DNA of 64,000 nt from CAVZAB01 sp963773155. Its GTDB lineage: Bacteria; Pseudomonadota; Alphaproteobacteria; Rhizobiales; Beijerinckiaceae. How positions within the stretch are numbered: the first letter of the stretch is position 1; each line of letters starts with the position of its first letter. Both the position numbers and the translations under genes were made by a program. Positions 48,229 through 57,977 of this stretch are shown here, one piece after another. The stretch spans positions 186,001 to 250,000 of the forward strand of contig CAVZAB010000006.1 of assembly GCA_963773155.1 (NCBI GenBank), in the 5' to 3' direction. Under the pieces are notes generated by a model. The model did no database searches, was not told where the DNA came from, and worked only from the letters and a program-made list of their open reading frames with translations.

Positions 48229-49191
48229 ATGGAAGCCAAGCGACGCACGCAATTCGGCATAGCGATGCGGAATTTCACCAAATATCCGGAATTGCCGAGC
48301 GCGCGGGCGCTGATCGATTATGGCGTGCTCGTCGAAGAACTCGGCTATGAATCCTTGTGGGCGTGGGACCATACCCTGCTTGGCGTCGAGCCAAATTTCC
48401 CGATCCAAGAAGCCTTGACCATGCTGACGGCGGTCGCGGCGCTGACCTCGAAGATCAAGCTCGGCACCGGCGTTCTTGTCCTGCCGATGCGCAATCCGGT
48501 CCTGCTCGCCAAGGAGCTTGCAACGCTCGACCACATTTCCGATGGCAGACTAATCCTCGGCGTCGGGGTCGGCTGGTACAAGCGCGAATTCGACAGTCTC
48601 GGCGTCGAATTCACGCGCCGCGGCAAGATTATGGAGCAGAGCCTAGAGATCATCAAACGACTGTGGACCGAGCCACGCGTCGACGGCGAATATCCGCCCT
48701 ACAATTTGCGCGGCGCCGTTCTCTATCCCAAGCCCGTGCAACAGCCGCATCCGCCGATATTGATCGGCGGCTATGTCGATGCGGTGCTCAAGCGTGTTGC
48801 AACCAAGGGCGACGGTTGGCTGACCTATTTTTACACGTCCGAAAGCTTCGCACGGACCTGGGCCCGCATTCGCGCCTTTGCCAGCGAGGCTGGCCGCGAT
48901 CCCGAAACGCTGACCTCGACCAATCAATTGCCAATCTGCGTTGGCGCCAGGCAGCGCGTTGAGGCGCCGATGATCGAATGGCTCAAGGCCGAGTGGGATT
49001 ATGCCGCCTGGTCCGAATCGACGATGGACAGCGCCATTATCGGCACAGTCGAGGAATGCGTCACGCAATTGCAGGCGCATCTGGCGACCGGACTCGACCG
49101 GATCATTTTCGTGCCCTACCGCTATCAGCGCGAACAGGTCGAGATCATCGCCCGCGAAATCATGCCGCGTCTCAAGGAGCGGATGAGTTAG
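48229..49191 (+). CDS. LLM-class (luciferase-like) oxidoreductase, probably F420-dependent
   Basis: The 320-residue TIM-barrel flavin/F420 oxidoreductase has FGIAMRNFTKYP, ESLWAWDHTLLGVEPNFP, KLGTGVLVLPMRNPVLLAKEL (in part) and ILGVGVGWYKREFDSLGV. It is of the F420-dependent LLM type, and placement 22 bases after the CoA-transferase in the F420 operon supports F420 rather than FMN. The substrate may be the CoA-linked or PLP-enzyme-derived intermediate; this is inference. ATG 48229 follows AAGGAA. Confidence 0.85.
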   Translation: MEAKRRTQFGIAMRNFTKYPELPSARALIDYGVLVEELGYESLWAWDHTLLGVEPNFPIQEALTMLTAVAALTSKIKLGTGVLVLPMRNPVLLAKELATLDHISDGRLILGVGVGWYKREFDSLGVEFTRRGKIMEQSLEIIKRLWTEPRVDGEYPPYNLRGAVLYPKPVQQPHPPILIGGYVDAVLKRVATKGDGWLTYFYTSESFARTWARIRAFASEAGRDPETLTSTNQLPICVGARQRVEAPMIEWLKAEWDYAAWSESTMDSAIIGTVEECVTQLQAHLATGLDRIIFVPYRYQREQVEIIAREIMPRLKERMS

Positions 49192-49202
49192 GCGCGGATT
49201 GC

Positions 49203-49760
49203 TCAGCCCTGGGGAAGGCGCGCCAGAAAGCCGCCGAAACTCATCAAGCCTTCCGGCCAGGGACCGTGACCGGATTCCGGGTCGACATGGCCAAGTTCAC
49301 CAATGTCGGCGAAGCTCGCGCCCCAGGCGCCAGCCAGAGCCTCGGCATCGGCCAGCGCACAAAGAGGATCGTTGCGGCTGGCCAGTACATGGGCGGGAAA
49401 CGGCAAGCGCAGCAGCGGCTGGGGGGCGAAGGCCGGATCGACCGCCGGCTCGGCCCGGATGCTGCGGTCGGTGAGCGGGGCGACCAGAAAGGCGCCGGCG
49501 ATTGGCCGCGGAATTGCCGGGAGTGCGGCGATTATGGTCGACACGCCGAGGCCGTGGCCGACGACGACCAGCGGCCGCGAACCGATCGCCGCAGCCTTGG
49601 CCAAGGCTGTGAGCCAGTCCGACCGGAGGGGCCGCGCCCAGTCCGCCTGCTGAACCAGCCGCGCTGTCTTTAGCCGGCTCTCCCAGCGGGCCAGCCAATG
49701 GTCGGCCGTCACCCCCCCAAGGCCCGGAACGAGCAGAACGTCGGCCTCGGCTGTACGCAT
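49203..49760 (-). CDS. Alpha/beta hydrolase-like protein (RBBP9/YdeN family) lacking nucleophilic serine
   Basis: The protein (185 residues from ATG 49760) shows LLVPGLGGVTADHWLARWE, ending with the His region GHVDPESGHGPWPEG. The nucleophile elbow, normally GHSLG, reads GHGLG (VVVGHGLGV), i.e. glycine at the serine position, from a GGC codon. An AGC-to-GGC change would do this. It may be a pseudo-hydrolase, a scaffold, or contain a sequence error. It is convergent with the LLM gene. A TTG start at 49799 is possible. Confidence 0.8.
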   Translation of the reverse strand: MRTAEADVLLVPGLGGVTADHWLARWESRLKTARLVQQADWARPLRSDWLTALAKAAAIGSRPLVVVGHGLGVSTIIAALPAIPRPIAGAFLVAPLTDRSIRAEPAVDPAFAPQPLLRLPFPAHVLASRNDPLCALADAEALAGAWGASFADIGELGHVDPESGHGPWPEGLMSFGGFLARLPQG

Positions 49761-49833
49761 GATCGCTTGTCCATCAGCCTTGAGACTTGATCTTGCCAAG
49801 CCGCCGCGCCGTCGCAGCCAAGTTTATCGCGGC

Positions 49834-51135
49834 TTAGCCGAACACTTTCTCAAAGATCGCATCGACATGGCGCAGATGATAGGAAAGGTCGAACAGCGCT
49901 TCAAGTTCGCCGGCCCCGAGGACCCGGGCCACGGCCGGGTCGCCTTTGAGATGTTCGAGAAAATCGCCGTCGCCTTGCCAGACCGGCATGGCATTGCGCT
50001 GGACAAGTGAATAGGCCTCGTCGCGCGGCAGGCCCTTCTCGGTAAGGGCGAGGAGCACGCGCTGCGAATGGATCAGGCCGCCGAGCCGGGCGAGATTCTT
50101 GGCCATGGTGTCGGAATAGACCACCAGGCCGTCGATCAATTGGGTGAGGCGGGCCAAAGCGAAATCGAGCGTGATGGTGCTGTCGGGTGCGATCATCCGT
50201 TCGACCGAGGAATGCGAAATGTCGCGCTCGTGCCAGAGTGCGACATTTTCGAGTGCCGGTGTCACCATGCCGCGAACCAGCCGGGCGAGGCCGCAGAGAT
50301 TTTCGCTGAGCACGGGATTGCGCTTGTGCGGCATTGCCGAGGAACCCTTCTGACCCGGCGCGAAAAACTCCTCCGCCTCGAGGACTTCGGTGCGCTGCAA
50401 GTGGCGGATTTCGGTGGCCAGCCGTTCGATCGAGGAGGCAATGACGCCGAGTGTCGCAAAAAACATGGCGTGGCGGTCGCGCGGAATGACCTGAGTCGAC
50501 ACCGTTTCGGTGGCCAGTCCGAGTGCATGCGCGACATGCGCTTCGACGCGCGGATCGATGTTGGCATAGGTGCCGACCGCCCCCGAAATCGCGCACACGG
50601 CAATTTCGCGCCGCGCTGCCTCGAGCCGGCTCCGGTTGCGCGCGAATTCCGCGTAGGCGCCGGCGAGCTTGATGCCGAAAGTCGTCGGCTCTGCATGGAT
50701 GCCGTGCGAGCGGCCGATGCAGGGCGTCAACCTGTGCTCGTAGGCGCGCCGTTTCAGAGCGGCGAGCAGGCTGTCGAGATCGGCAAGCAGAAGGTCGGCG
50801 GCGCGCGCCAATTGGAGCGCCAGCGCAGTGTCGAGAACGTCGGACGATGTCATGCCGAGATGGACGAAGCGAGCCTCCGGCCCGACAAACTCGGCGAGAT
50901 GGGTAAGGAAAGCAACGACATCGTGCTTGGTCACTTTCTCGATCGCCTCGATGCGTTGGGGATCGAAGGTGGCGCTGCCGCCCTTCGCCCAGATCGCCTT
51001 GGCGGCGGCGGGAGGAATGAGGCCGATTTCGGCGAGCGCGTCGCAGGCATGCGCCTCGATTTCGAACCAGATCCGGTAGCGTGTGCTCGGCTCCCAGATC
51101 GCCACCATTGCGGGGCGTGAATAGCGGGCAATCAT
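49834..51135 (-). CDS. purB: Adenylosuccinate lyase
   Basis: The 433-residue enzyme acts twice in purine synthesis (SAICAR and adenylosuccinate cleavage). Seen are the start MIARYSRPAMVAIWEP, LGMTSSDVLDTALALQL, GRSHGIHAEPTTFG and the superfamily signature GSSAMPHKRNP, followed by WHERDISHSSVER. The start at 51135 is the conserved one; the longer frame upstream has no family similarity. Length and motifs are normal. Confidence 0.96.
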   Translation of the reverse strand: MIARYSRPAMVAIWEPSTRYRIWFEIEAHACDALAEIGLIPPAAAKAIWAKGGSATFDPQRIEAIEKVTKHDVVAFLTHLAEFVGPEARFVHLGMTSSDVLDTALALQLARAADLLLADLDSLLAALKRRAYEHRLTPCIGRSHGIHAEPTTFGIKLAGAYAEFARNRSRLEAARREIAVCAISGAVGTYANIDPRVEAHVAHALGLATETVSTQVIPRDRHAMFFATLGVIASSIERLATEIRHLQRTEVLEAEEFFAPGQKGSSAMPHKRNPVLSENLCGLARLVRGMVTPALENVALWHERDISHSSVERMIAPDSTITLDFALARLTQLIDGLVVYSDTMAKNLARLGGLIHSQRVLLALTEKGLPRDEAYSLVQRNAMPVWQGDGDFLEHLKGDPAVARVLGAGELEALFDLSYHLRHVDAIFEKVFG

Positions 51136-51376
51136 CGGCGTCTCGTCGCTCCGGCTTGGGTTGGATGGCCGCCGGCGGTTAGGCGGCAGAGCCAGAGCCA
51201 AGGTGAACATGCGACCAGGGCGGGCCGGCCGCAAGCCGGGTAGCATGCGGGCCTGGCCCTCGTCCACCGTCAGACCCCTCGGCTGAGCGCCGTGCAAGGC
51301 AGATCCCCGCAATCAAGGCATTGCCGATCATCCTTGCCTCACGCATTGTGAGCGGCGGGCTGTTTCGGGGCAGGGC

Positions 51377-52628
51377 ATGTCGTTTCGGGCGGACGTGGTA
51401 ATTCTCGGGGCCGGCATGGTCGGGGTGTCGCTTGCCCTGCACTTGCAAAAGCGCGGCCGCGAAGTCGCACTGATCGACCGTACCGGTTCGGCCGGCGAAG
51501 AAACCAGCTACGGCAATGCCGGGCTGATCGAGCGGGCGTCGGTCTTTCCCTACATGTTCCCGCGCGATCCGGCGCTGATCGCCAAATATGCGCTCAACCG
51601 CTCGCCGGAGGCCCATTACCACGCCACTGCGCTGCCGGTCGTCTTGCCATGGCTTGCCCGCTATTACCTGCATTCTTCCGACGAGGGCGCGCAGCGTTCC
51701 GCCGCCGCGGCGCTGCCCTTGATCGAGCGCTGCTTGGTCGAGCACGAAGCCCTGATGGAAGAGGCGCAAGCCGGCCATCTCCTGCGCAAGACCGGCTGGA
51801 TCAAGCTGTTTCGATCAACGGCCAGTTTTGATAAGGGCTGCGCCGAGGCCGAGCGCCTGCTTCCCTTCGGCCTCAATGTCGACATTCTCGATCAGCCCGA
51901 ATTGCTGCGCCGCGAGCCACATCTGATGAACGGCCTTGCCGGTGGCGTTCATCTGCGCGATCCAGGCTTCGTCTGTGATCCGGGCGGCCTCGTCAAGGCC
52001 TATGCCGCCCTGTTCGAGCATCGCGAAGGGGTCTTTGTCAAAGCCGATGCGCGGACGCTCACGCCGTCCAGCGAGGGCTGGAGCATTGCGACGCCGGAGG
52101 GCCCGTTGCTCGCGCGTGAGGCCGTCATTGCGCTCGGCCCCTGGTCGGACGACGTGTTCCGCCCGCTTGGCTATCGGCTGCCGCTCGGCGTCAAACGCGG
52201 CTATCACGTGCATTTTGCCGCCAAAGGCAATGCCGTCTTGAACCATCCGGTGCTCGACGTCGAGGGTGGCTATGTGCTGGCGCCGATGACCCGCGGAATC
52301 CGGTTGACGACCGGCGCCGAATTTGCGTTGCGGGATGCCGAGCCCTCGCCGGTCCAGCTCGACATGGTCGAACCGATTGCCAGAACCCTTTTTCCGCTCG
52401 CCGAACAGGTTGAGGATCTGCCCTGGATGGGCCGCCGGCCCTGCCTGCCCGACATGCTGCCGGTGCTCGGCCGGGCCAGCCGGCATAAGGGACTTCTGGT
52501 TCGATTTCGGCCACCAGCATCATGGCTTCACGTTAGGCCCGGTGACCGGCCGGCTACTCGCCGAAATGATAGTCGGGGAGACGCCGTTCACCGACCCGGC
52601 GCCTTATGCTGCCGAGCGGTTCGATTGA
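51377..52628 (+). CDS. FAD-dependent oxidoreductase of the DAO family (DadA-like), one-base insertion
   Basis: An N-terminal FAD-binding motif (VVILGAGMVGVSLALHLQKRG, shown here in part as GAGMVGVSLALHL) is followed by the DadA-like body (PLGVKRGYHVHF, GYVLAPMTRGIRLTTGAEF). The C-terminus (WFDFGHQHHGFTLGPVTGRL) is in another frame; an extra C near 52496 explains it. The repaired protein is 416 residues, as for D-amino acid dehydrogenases. It probably deaminates a D-amino acid or related amine at the membrane. An MFS gene follows. Confidence 0.85.
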
Positions 52629-52662
52629 CCAGCAGACTCGCCTCGCAGCGGCCGGGGTGGCG

Positions 52663-53868
52663 ATGAGATTGCCATCGCTATTTGCGCCCGATGGCCGCCT
52701 GATCTGGGGTCTTGCCATCAGTCAGCTGGTCGGCTGGGGCACCATGTATTTTGGCTTCGGGCTGTTTGTGCGACCAATGCAGAGCGAGCTTGGCTGGTCG
52801 GCCAATGCACTCAACGGTGCGCTGACGCTTGGCCTGTTCGTCGCCGATCTGGTCGCGTTGCCGGTGGGTTTCTGGGTCGACCGGAACGGCGGCCGGCTGA
52901 TTATGACGCTTGGCGCGGCACTCGGCGCAGCGGCGCTGATCCTGTGGTCCTGCGCCACGAGCCTATGGCATTTCTATCTCGCCTGGCTGCTCATCGGGAT
53001 CGCCCAGGCGGCCTCGCTGATCAACCCGGCGATGACCGTTTTGGCTGCCAATGTCCGCGACTACCGGCGCGCGGTCACCTATGTGTCGCTGCTCACCGGC
53101 CTGTCCTCGAGCTTCGCCTGGCCGCTAACGAGCTGGCTGATCGACGCCTATGGCTGGCGGCAGGCGCTGGTCGGGCTGGCCGCGCTGCAACTCGCGGTGC
53201 CGATGCTCGCCAATCTCTACGCCTTGCGCGGCACGAAGGGCCATTTGGTCGAGCCACAGCGCGGCGAGGCTTCGAGCGACTTCCGCTTGCCGGCAATCAT
53301 CGGACAGCGGGCCTTCTGGGCCTTTGCCATGGCCTTTGGCGTTTATTGGTTCGTCGGATCCGGACTGACGATCCACCTCATCCCGATGCTGCAAGAGCAA
53401 GGGATCGAGGTTCGAAAGATCGTCACGATCATGGCGCTGCAAGGTCCGGCCCAGGTCCTTGGCCGGATGGCACTTCTGGTGTTTGCCCATGACATCAGCG
53501 CGCGGCAGCTGGGGCGGGTCGTTTTCCCGCTTTGGGGGGGCGCGCTGCTGCTCCTGTTGTTCCTCGTGCCGATAGGACTGGCCGGGCTGGTCACTTTTGC
53601 CATCGTCTACGGCGGCGCTTTCGGCACTCTGTTGATCGTTCGCTCGACCGGGATCGTCGAAATTTTCGGGTCGCGCGGCTATGGGGCGATCACCGGGGCG
53701 CTCTCGAGCGTTTCGATTCTGCCGCGGACCACGGCGCCGCTCGGCTTTGCGCTCCTGCATACCGCACTCGGCGGCTATCGACCGGTGATTTGGATCATGT
53801 TCGGCCTGACTATGCTTGGTTCTTTGGCCTTTTGGAGCGCCAGTTCATCGCGTGGGTCATTGACCTGA
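52663..53868 (+). CDS. MFS transporter
   Basis: The 401-residue membrane protein has about 12 hydrophobic segments and an MFS-type loop (PVGFWVDRNGGRLIM) between helices 2 and 3. N-terminal WGLAISQLVGWGTMYFGFGLF is like the oxalate/formate and monocarboxylate branch (COG2223-like). It may import a substrate of the preceding DAO enzyme. The start ATG 52663 was chosen over an upstream frame that overlaps that gene. It converges on and overlaps the peptidase gene by 12 bases. Confidence 0.87.
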   Translation: MRLPSLFAPDGRLIWGLAISQLVGWGTMYFGFGLFVRPMQSELGWSANALNGALTLGLFVADLVALPVGFWVDRNGGRLIMTLGAALGAAALILWSCATSLWHFYLAWLLIGIAQAASLINPAMTVLAANVRDYRRAVTYVSLLTGLSSSFAWPLTSWLIDAYGWRQALVGLAALQLAVPMLANLYALRGTKGHLVEPQRGEASSDFRLPAIIGQRAFWAFAMAFGVYWFVGSGLTIHLIPMLQEQGIEVRKIVTIMALQGPAQVLGRMALLVFAHDISARQLGRVVFPLWGGALLLLLFLVPIGLAGLVTFAIVYGGAFGTLLIVRSTGIVEIFGSRGYGAITGALSSVSILPRTTAPLGFALLHTALGGYRPVIWIMFGLTMLGSLAFWSASSSRGSLT

Positions 53869-54894
53869 GCGGGGTGCCGGCGGTTGGCCAAAGGCCTGGT
53901 GCCAGTCCGGCCTCGAGCCCGCAAATGGCAGGGCCCGGGCCGTGTGGATGGCGCGGGCGATCGCTCGGCACAAGCAATCGCCGGCCATCAGGCCGATTTC
54001 GATCCTCTCGCGATCGCTCGGCAGGCGCGGGTTTCTTGCGGTCGCCGCGGCAAACACCAGATCGCCGTCGGGTTCGGCATGGGCCGGCCGCAGCGCCTGG
54101 GCCATGCCGGTCTGGGCCTGCAGGGCGAGGCGCTTAGCCTGGGGCCTCGAAAGGTGTGCATCGGTCGCGACGACGGCAATGGTCGTGTTCTCGTTCGGCG
54201 GCGAGTGGGCGGTGGCGCTGGCATCATTTTTGAGGCGCAGGCTGAAGCGATCGGCGGGCAGCGGCGATGGCAGCCCGAGCCCGCCGAATTCGCCGTCGCG
54301 TTCGAACGGCGCCGCCCAGAAATAGGCCGTCTCGCCGATTGTCGCCTGGCCGACCGCATTGACCGCGACCAGCGCACCGACCCGATAGCCGCCGGTCGTC
54401 TCGGCGCTGGCCGATCCGATTCCCCCTTTCAGATTGGCGGTCATAGCGCCGAACCCGGCCCCGGCCGTGCCGAGTGCGAAATTGGCGCCGGCATTGCGGG
54501 CGGCGGCAAGGCCGAGGTCCCAGTAGGGCGGGCGAAGCCCCCAATTCTTGTCGCCGCCATTGAGGAGATCGAAAAGGATGGCGCCCGGCACGATCGGCAC
54601 GCGAACGGCGCCGACCTTGTAGCCCCGGCCGCGCTCGCGCAGCAGCGCTTGAACGCCGCCCATGGCGTCAAGTCCGAATGCCGAGCCGCCGGACAGAACC
54701 AGCGCATCAACCCCCTCGACCGCCATGCCGGGCTCGAGCAGGGCGCTGTCGCGCAGACCAGGGGCGCCGCCGCCAATTGCGATCGACGCGATCGCCGGTT
54801 CGTCGAACAGAACGACGCTGACGCCGGAGGCCAGCTTCGGATCCTCGGCCTGCCCGACGCTCAGGCCGGCAACGTCGGTAATCAGATTGTTCAC
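53857..54894 (-). CDS. P1-family (DmpA/BapA) self-processing aminopeptidase
   Basis: The 345-residue Ntn-hydrolase is made as a precursor that cleaves itself before a catalytic Ser/Thr. The beta-subunit start is likely at the Thr of ENTTIAVVATDA near residue 238, with SGGSAFGLDAMGG near residue 68 and NLKGGIGSASAET near residue 153. Family members release N-terminal residues, including beta- or D-amino acids, from small peptides and amides. This fits the nearby DAO-type enzyme. Confidence 0.85.
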   Translation of the reverse strand: MNNLITDVAGLSVGQAEDPKLASGVSVVLFDEPAIASIAIGGGAPGLRDSALLEPGMAVEGVDALVLSGGSAFGLDAMGGVQALLRERGRGYKVGAVRVPIVPGAILFDLLNGGDKNWGLRPPYWDLGLAAARNAGANFALGTAGAGFGAMTANLKGGIGSASAETTGGYRVGALVAVNAVGQATIGETAYFWAAPFERDGEFGGLGLPSPLPADRFSLRLKNDASATAHSPPNENTTIAVVATDAHLSRPQAKRLALQAQTGMAQALRPAHAEPDGDLVFAAATARNPRLPSDRERIEIGLMAGDCLCRAIARAIHTARALPFAGSRPDWHQAFGQPPAPRSGQ

Positions 54895-54973
54895 CGGAGC
54901 TCCTGCATCACATAGCCGAGAGTCGGCCCCGCGTGCTCTTCCGCCCGCCGGGTCTCTTGGCTAAGAGGATAAT

Positions 54974-55702
54974 ATGGCTACTGACATTACTCTACCGGCC
55001 GCCGCCCTTGCCGGGCTGTTATCCTTTCTGAGCCCCTGCGTGCTGCCGCTGGTGCCGCCCTATCTGTGCTATCTCGCCGGAACGACGCTCGAGGATCTGG
55101 TCGAGGGCGCCGATCAGACGGCGCGCAACGATGCGCTGCGCGCCGGCCTGCTGTTCGTCCTTGGCTTTTCGACAGTCTTTGTTCTCCTCGGCGCGACCGC
55201 CTCGGCGCTTGGCACGCTGGTCCGCCAGTATCTCGATGTTTTTGCCTGGCTGGCCGGCGCGCTGATCATTCTGATGGGTCTGCATTTTCTCGGCTTGTTT
55301 CAATTGCCGCTGGTGACCCGAGAATCGCGGTTGCGAATCGAGCGGACGGGGCTCGGCAGCGCCTACGTCATGGGCCTTGCCTTTGCGTTTGGATGGACGC
55401 CCTGCATCGGCCCGATCCTGGGCGCCATTCTCGCCGTTGCAGGCTCCCAGCAAACGGTGGGTCGCGGCGCCCTTCTGCTTGCCACCTATTCGGCTGGCCT
55501 CGGCGTTCCGTTCATCGCGGCGGCCTTCGCCATGGGGCCGATGGTGGTCTTCATGAAACGGTTCCGGGCGCATTTCGGCGCTGTCGAACGGGTTGTCGGC
55601 GCCTGTCTTGTCGTTACCGGGTTGCTGTTTCTCACCGGCGGCATCCAAAAGGCGTCCTTCTGGCTGCTCGACATTTTTCCCTCGCTCGCCACGCTCGGCT
55701 AG
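54974..55702 (+). CDS. ccdA: Cytochrome c biogenesis protein CcdA
   Basis: The 242-residue membrane protein has six helices and the two redox cysteines in FLSPCVLPLVPPYL and GWTPCIGPILG. CcdA carries electrons from cytoplasmic thioredoxin to periplasmic thiol proteins for cytochrome c maturation. The gene overlaps the convergent binding-protein gene by four bases. Start ATG 54974 follows AAGAGGA. Confidence 0.92.
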   Translation: MATDITLPAAALAGLLSFLSPCVLPLVPPYLCYLAGTTLEDLVEGADQTARNDALRAGLLFVLGFSTVFVLLGATASALGTLVRQYLDVFAWLAGALIILMGLHFLGLFQLPLVTRESRLRIERTGLGSAYVMGLAFAFGWTPCIGPILGAILAVAGSQQTVGRGALLLATYSAGLGVPFIAAAFAMGPMVVFMKRFRAHFGAVERVVGACLVVTGLLFLTGGIQKASFWLLDIFPSLATLG

Positions 55703-56841
55703 TTCTCGCCGAAGCTGAATTTGCCGTCGGCCGCCTTCTTCCACCCATAGACGACGAATTCCGAGCGCCGCGAATCGCCATTGGCTTCAAATGCGACGTC
55801 ACCGAGCACGGTGGCGAAACTGCGGCCCGAATGAATTACGTCGGCGATCCGGCCCGGCTCGAGCGAGCCCGCCGTCTCGGCCGCCTGCTTGAGAATCTCG
55901 ACCGCGGCATAGCTGGCAAAGACGTAAGGATCGGGCCGGATGTTGCGGCTGGCGAGCCGCTTGACGAGGCCCGCGGCCTGCGGCCGTTTCTGCGGGTCGA
56001 CAGGAAAGGTGAACAGGGCCCCCTCGGCCGCCGGGCCGGCGCTTGCCGCAAACTCGCCGGCGCTAATGGCATCGCCGGCCATCAGGCGGGTCGCCAGCCC
56101 CTGGTCACGCAGCTGCCGCAACAGCAGCGCCGCTTCCGGATAGAGTCCGCCCCAAAAGACGATATCGGCGCCGGCCGCCTTCAGCCGCCCAATGAGGGCC
56201 GCATAATCCTTGTCGCCCGCATTGACACCCTCGAACAGGACCTCGTTGAGGCCCTGCGCATTGGCGGCCGTTTTGACCTTGTCGGCTAGCCCTTTGCCGT
56301 AGGTCGACCGGTCGTGCAGGATCGCGAGCTTGCGATCGGCAAAATTGGCGGCCAAGTAGTGGCCGGCGATTTCACCCTGCCGGTCGGACCGGCTGGCGAG
56401 GCGAAAGACATTGGTGAGGCCGCGTTCGGTCAGCCGCGGATCGCTCGCCGATGGCGAGATAACCAGGATTCCCGCTGCCTGATAGACATCGTCGGCACGC
56501 AGGGTCGCACTAGTGTAAAAATGCCCGACCACGAATTTCACGCCGTCGGTGACAAGCCGGCGGGCAAGACCCGCACCCTGACTGGGGTCGGCGAAATCGT
56601 CGCCGATGACGACGGCTATCTTCTGGCCGAGTATGCCGCCGACGGCATTGATGTCCTCGGCCGCCAATTCGACGCCGGTCTTGAGCTGGGTGCCGAAAAT
56701 CGCATTGGCGCCGCTCATTGGGCCGACTGCCGCGATCTTCACTTCGGCGGCAAGTGGCGTCGCTGCGGCGAAGCCGAACGCCAGCGCCGCGGCAAGGCGC
56801 CGGCCGCCTTTCAACGGACGCTTCAAACCCCAAGCAGGCAT
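55699..56841 (-). CDS. Branched-chain amino acid-type ABC substrate-binding protein
   Basis: The 380-residue periplasmic protein has a signal peptide (to about residue 32, TPLAA-EVK) and LivJ-type sequence: VGPMSGANAIFGTQLKTGVE (in part), VIGDDFADPSQGAGLARRL (in part) and RSTYGKGLADKVK. The start was put at ATG 56841; an upstream TTG is possible. It is divergent from the DUF1989 gene and may serve the livHMGF permease, giving a second ligand specificity. It is clearly a paralog of the binding protein at 62444-63568. Confidence 0.9.
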   Translation of the reverse strand: MPAWGLKRPLKGGRRLAAALAFGFAAATPLAAEVKIAAVGPMSGANAIFGTQLKTGVELAAEDINAVGGILGQKIAVVIGDDFADPSQGAGLARRLVTDGVKFVVGHFYTSATLRADDVYQAAGILVISPSASDPRLTERGLTNVFRLASRSDRQGEIAGHYLAANFADRKLAILHDRSTYGKGLADKVKTAANAQGLNEVLFEGVNAGDKDYAALIGRLKAAGADIVFWGGLYPEAALLLRQLRDQGLATRLMAGDAISAGEFAASAGPAAEGALFTFPVDPQKRPQAAGLVKRLASRNIRPDPYVFASYAAVEILKQAAETAGSLEPGRIADVIHSGRSFATVLGDVAFEANGDSRRSEFVVYGWKKAADGKFSFGEN

Positions 56842-57028
56842 CGTCAATCCTCGCTTTGCTGCCGGCCCGGCTGTGCCACGGCTTGCGCCGGCGCGTCAAA
56901 TCGCCCGGCCCAGAGCTCCTTTGCCTGCCGGCACATTTGCCGCGCCGCCTTGGTTGCGCCTATTCTCGGCCTTTGCGGTATTCGCCCGAAAACGCGTGAG
57001 GCGGGGGCCGTGCGACGGCGAGGGACCT

Positions 57029-57790
57029 ATGGCTGAGGGGTTGCGGATCGAGGATATCGAGGATGTCGAGGCGCGGGCGGCCGAGGCCCGGGCGTTCGCC
57101 GAACGCATGCGCGCCGCGGCGCTGGCAAGGGCGGCGGTGGCGCCGGACGGCGGCGCCAAGGCCCGGCTGGCCGAAGCGCTTGATGTTTCCGGTCAGGTTC
57201 TGCGCGACGAGATTGTGCCGCCCGGCCCCTGGTCCGCTACCATCGCCAAGGGCAATTATCTGCGGATCATCGATCTGGCCGGCCAGCAAGCGGTCGATTT
57301 CCTGTGCTATGACCGCGCCGAGCCGGAGAACCGCTACAATGCCGGCAATACGATCAAGGTGAACGGACGCGCGCAGCTTTCGGCCGGCATGGCACTCCTG
57401 TCGGAATTCGCTGACGTCCTGATGACGATCGAAGCCGACACCGTCGGTCACCATGACACGATCGCTGGTTGCTGCAGCGGCCAATCCAATTTCCGCCGCT
57501 ACGGCATTGCCGGCACGCCGAATTGCCGCGACAATTTCATCGGTGGCCTCAAGGCGCACGGGCTGGCGTCCTGCTATTTGGCGGCCAATGTCAATTTCTT
57601 CATGTATGTGCCGATATTGGCCGACGGCACAGCGGCCATCGCCGAGGGCCTGTCGCGGCCCGGGGATTATGTCGACCTACGCGCCGCCCGGGATGTGTTG
57701 GTCGTCATTTCCAATTGCCCGCAGCAATACAATCCCTGCAACGGCTGGAACCCGACCGCGGTGCGCCTGATCGAATGGCGGCCGGCCTAA
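57029..57790 (+). CDS. DUF1989 (urea carboxylase-associated) protein
   Basis: The 253-residue protein has the DUF1989 features: WSATIAKGNYLRIIDLAGQQ (in part), DTVGHHDTIAGCC, then NVNFFMYVPI and NCPQQYNPCNGWNPT. Members are associated with urea/guanidine carboxylase; two such proteins form carboxyguanidine deiminase. Only one copy and no carboxylase are seen here, so the substrate is unknown. The N-terminal 50 residues are Ala/Glu-rich and not conserved. Start ATG 57029 follows GAGGG. Confidence 0.85.
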   Translation: MAEGLRIEDIEDVEARAAEARAFAERMRAAALARAAVAPDGGAKARLAEALDVSGQVLRDEIVPPGPWSATIAKGNYLRIIDLAGQQAVDFLCYDRAEPENRYNAGNTIKVNGRAQLSAGMALLSEFADVLMTIEADTVGHHDTIAGCCSGQSNFRRYGIAGTPNCRDNFIGGLKAHGLASCYLAANVNFFMYVPILADGTAAIAEGLSRPGDYVDLRAARDVLVVISNCPQQYNPCNGWNPTAVRLIEWRPA

Positions 57791-57977
57791 TCCGTCGGGG
57801 GCGATTGGCAGGAAACTTGCTTCTTTGCGGGCCTGAGGGCCAACGCAGGTCTGTGGGCCAAACGGGTTCGGCGGTTGCGCTGCCTGATTTGCGTGCATAG
57901 ACTTGAGCGGACGGCTGAACCCAAGCACGACGCGCAAAAAAACGGCGCGGCCTGGGGGGAAGGGGTGATCGGCGGGG

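Noticed and set aside
56842..57028. Guanidine (ykkC) riboswitch before the DUF1989 gene
   Set aside because: The expected conserved core sequences of the ykkC family were not found in the leader.
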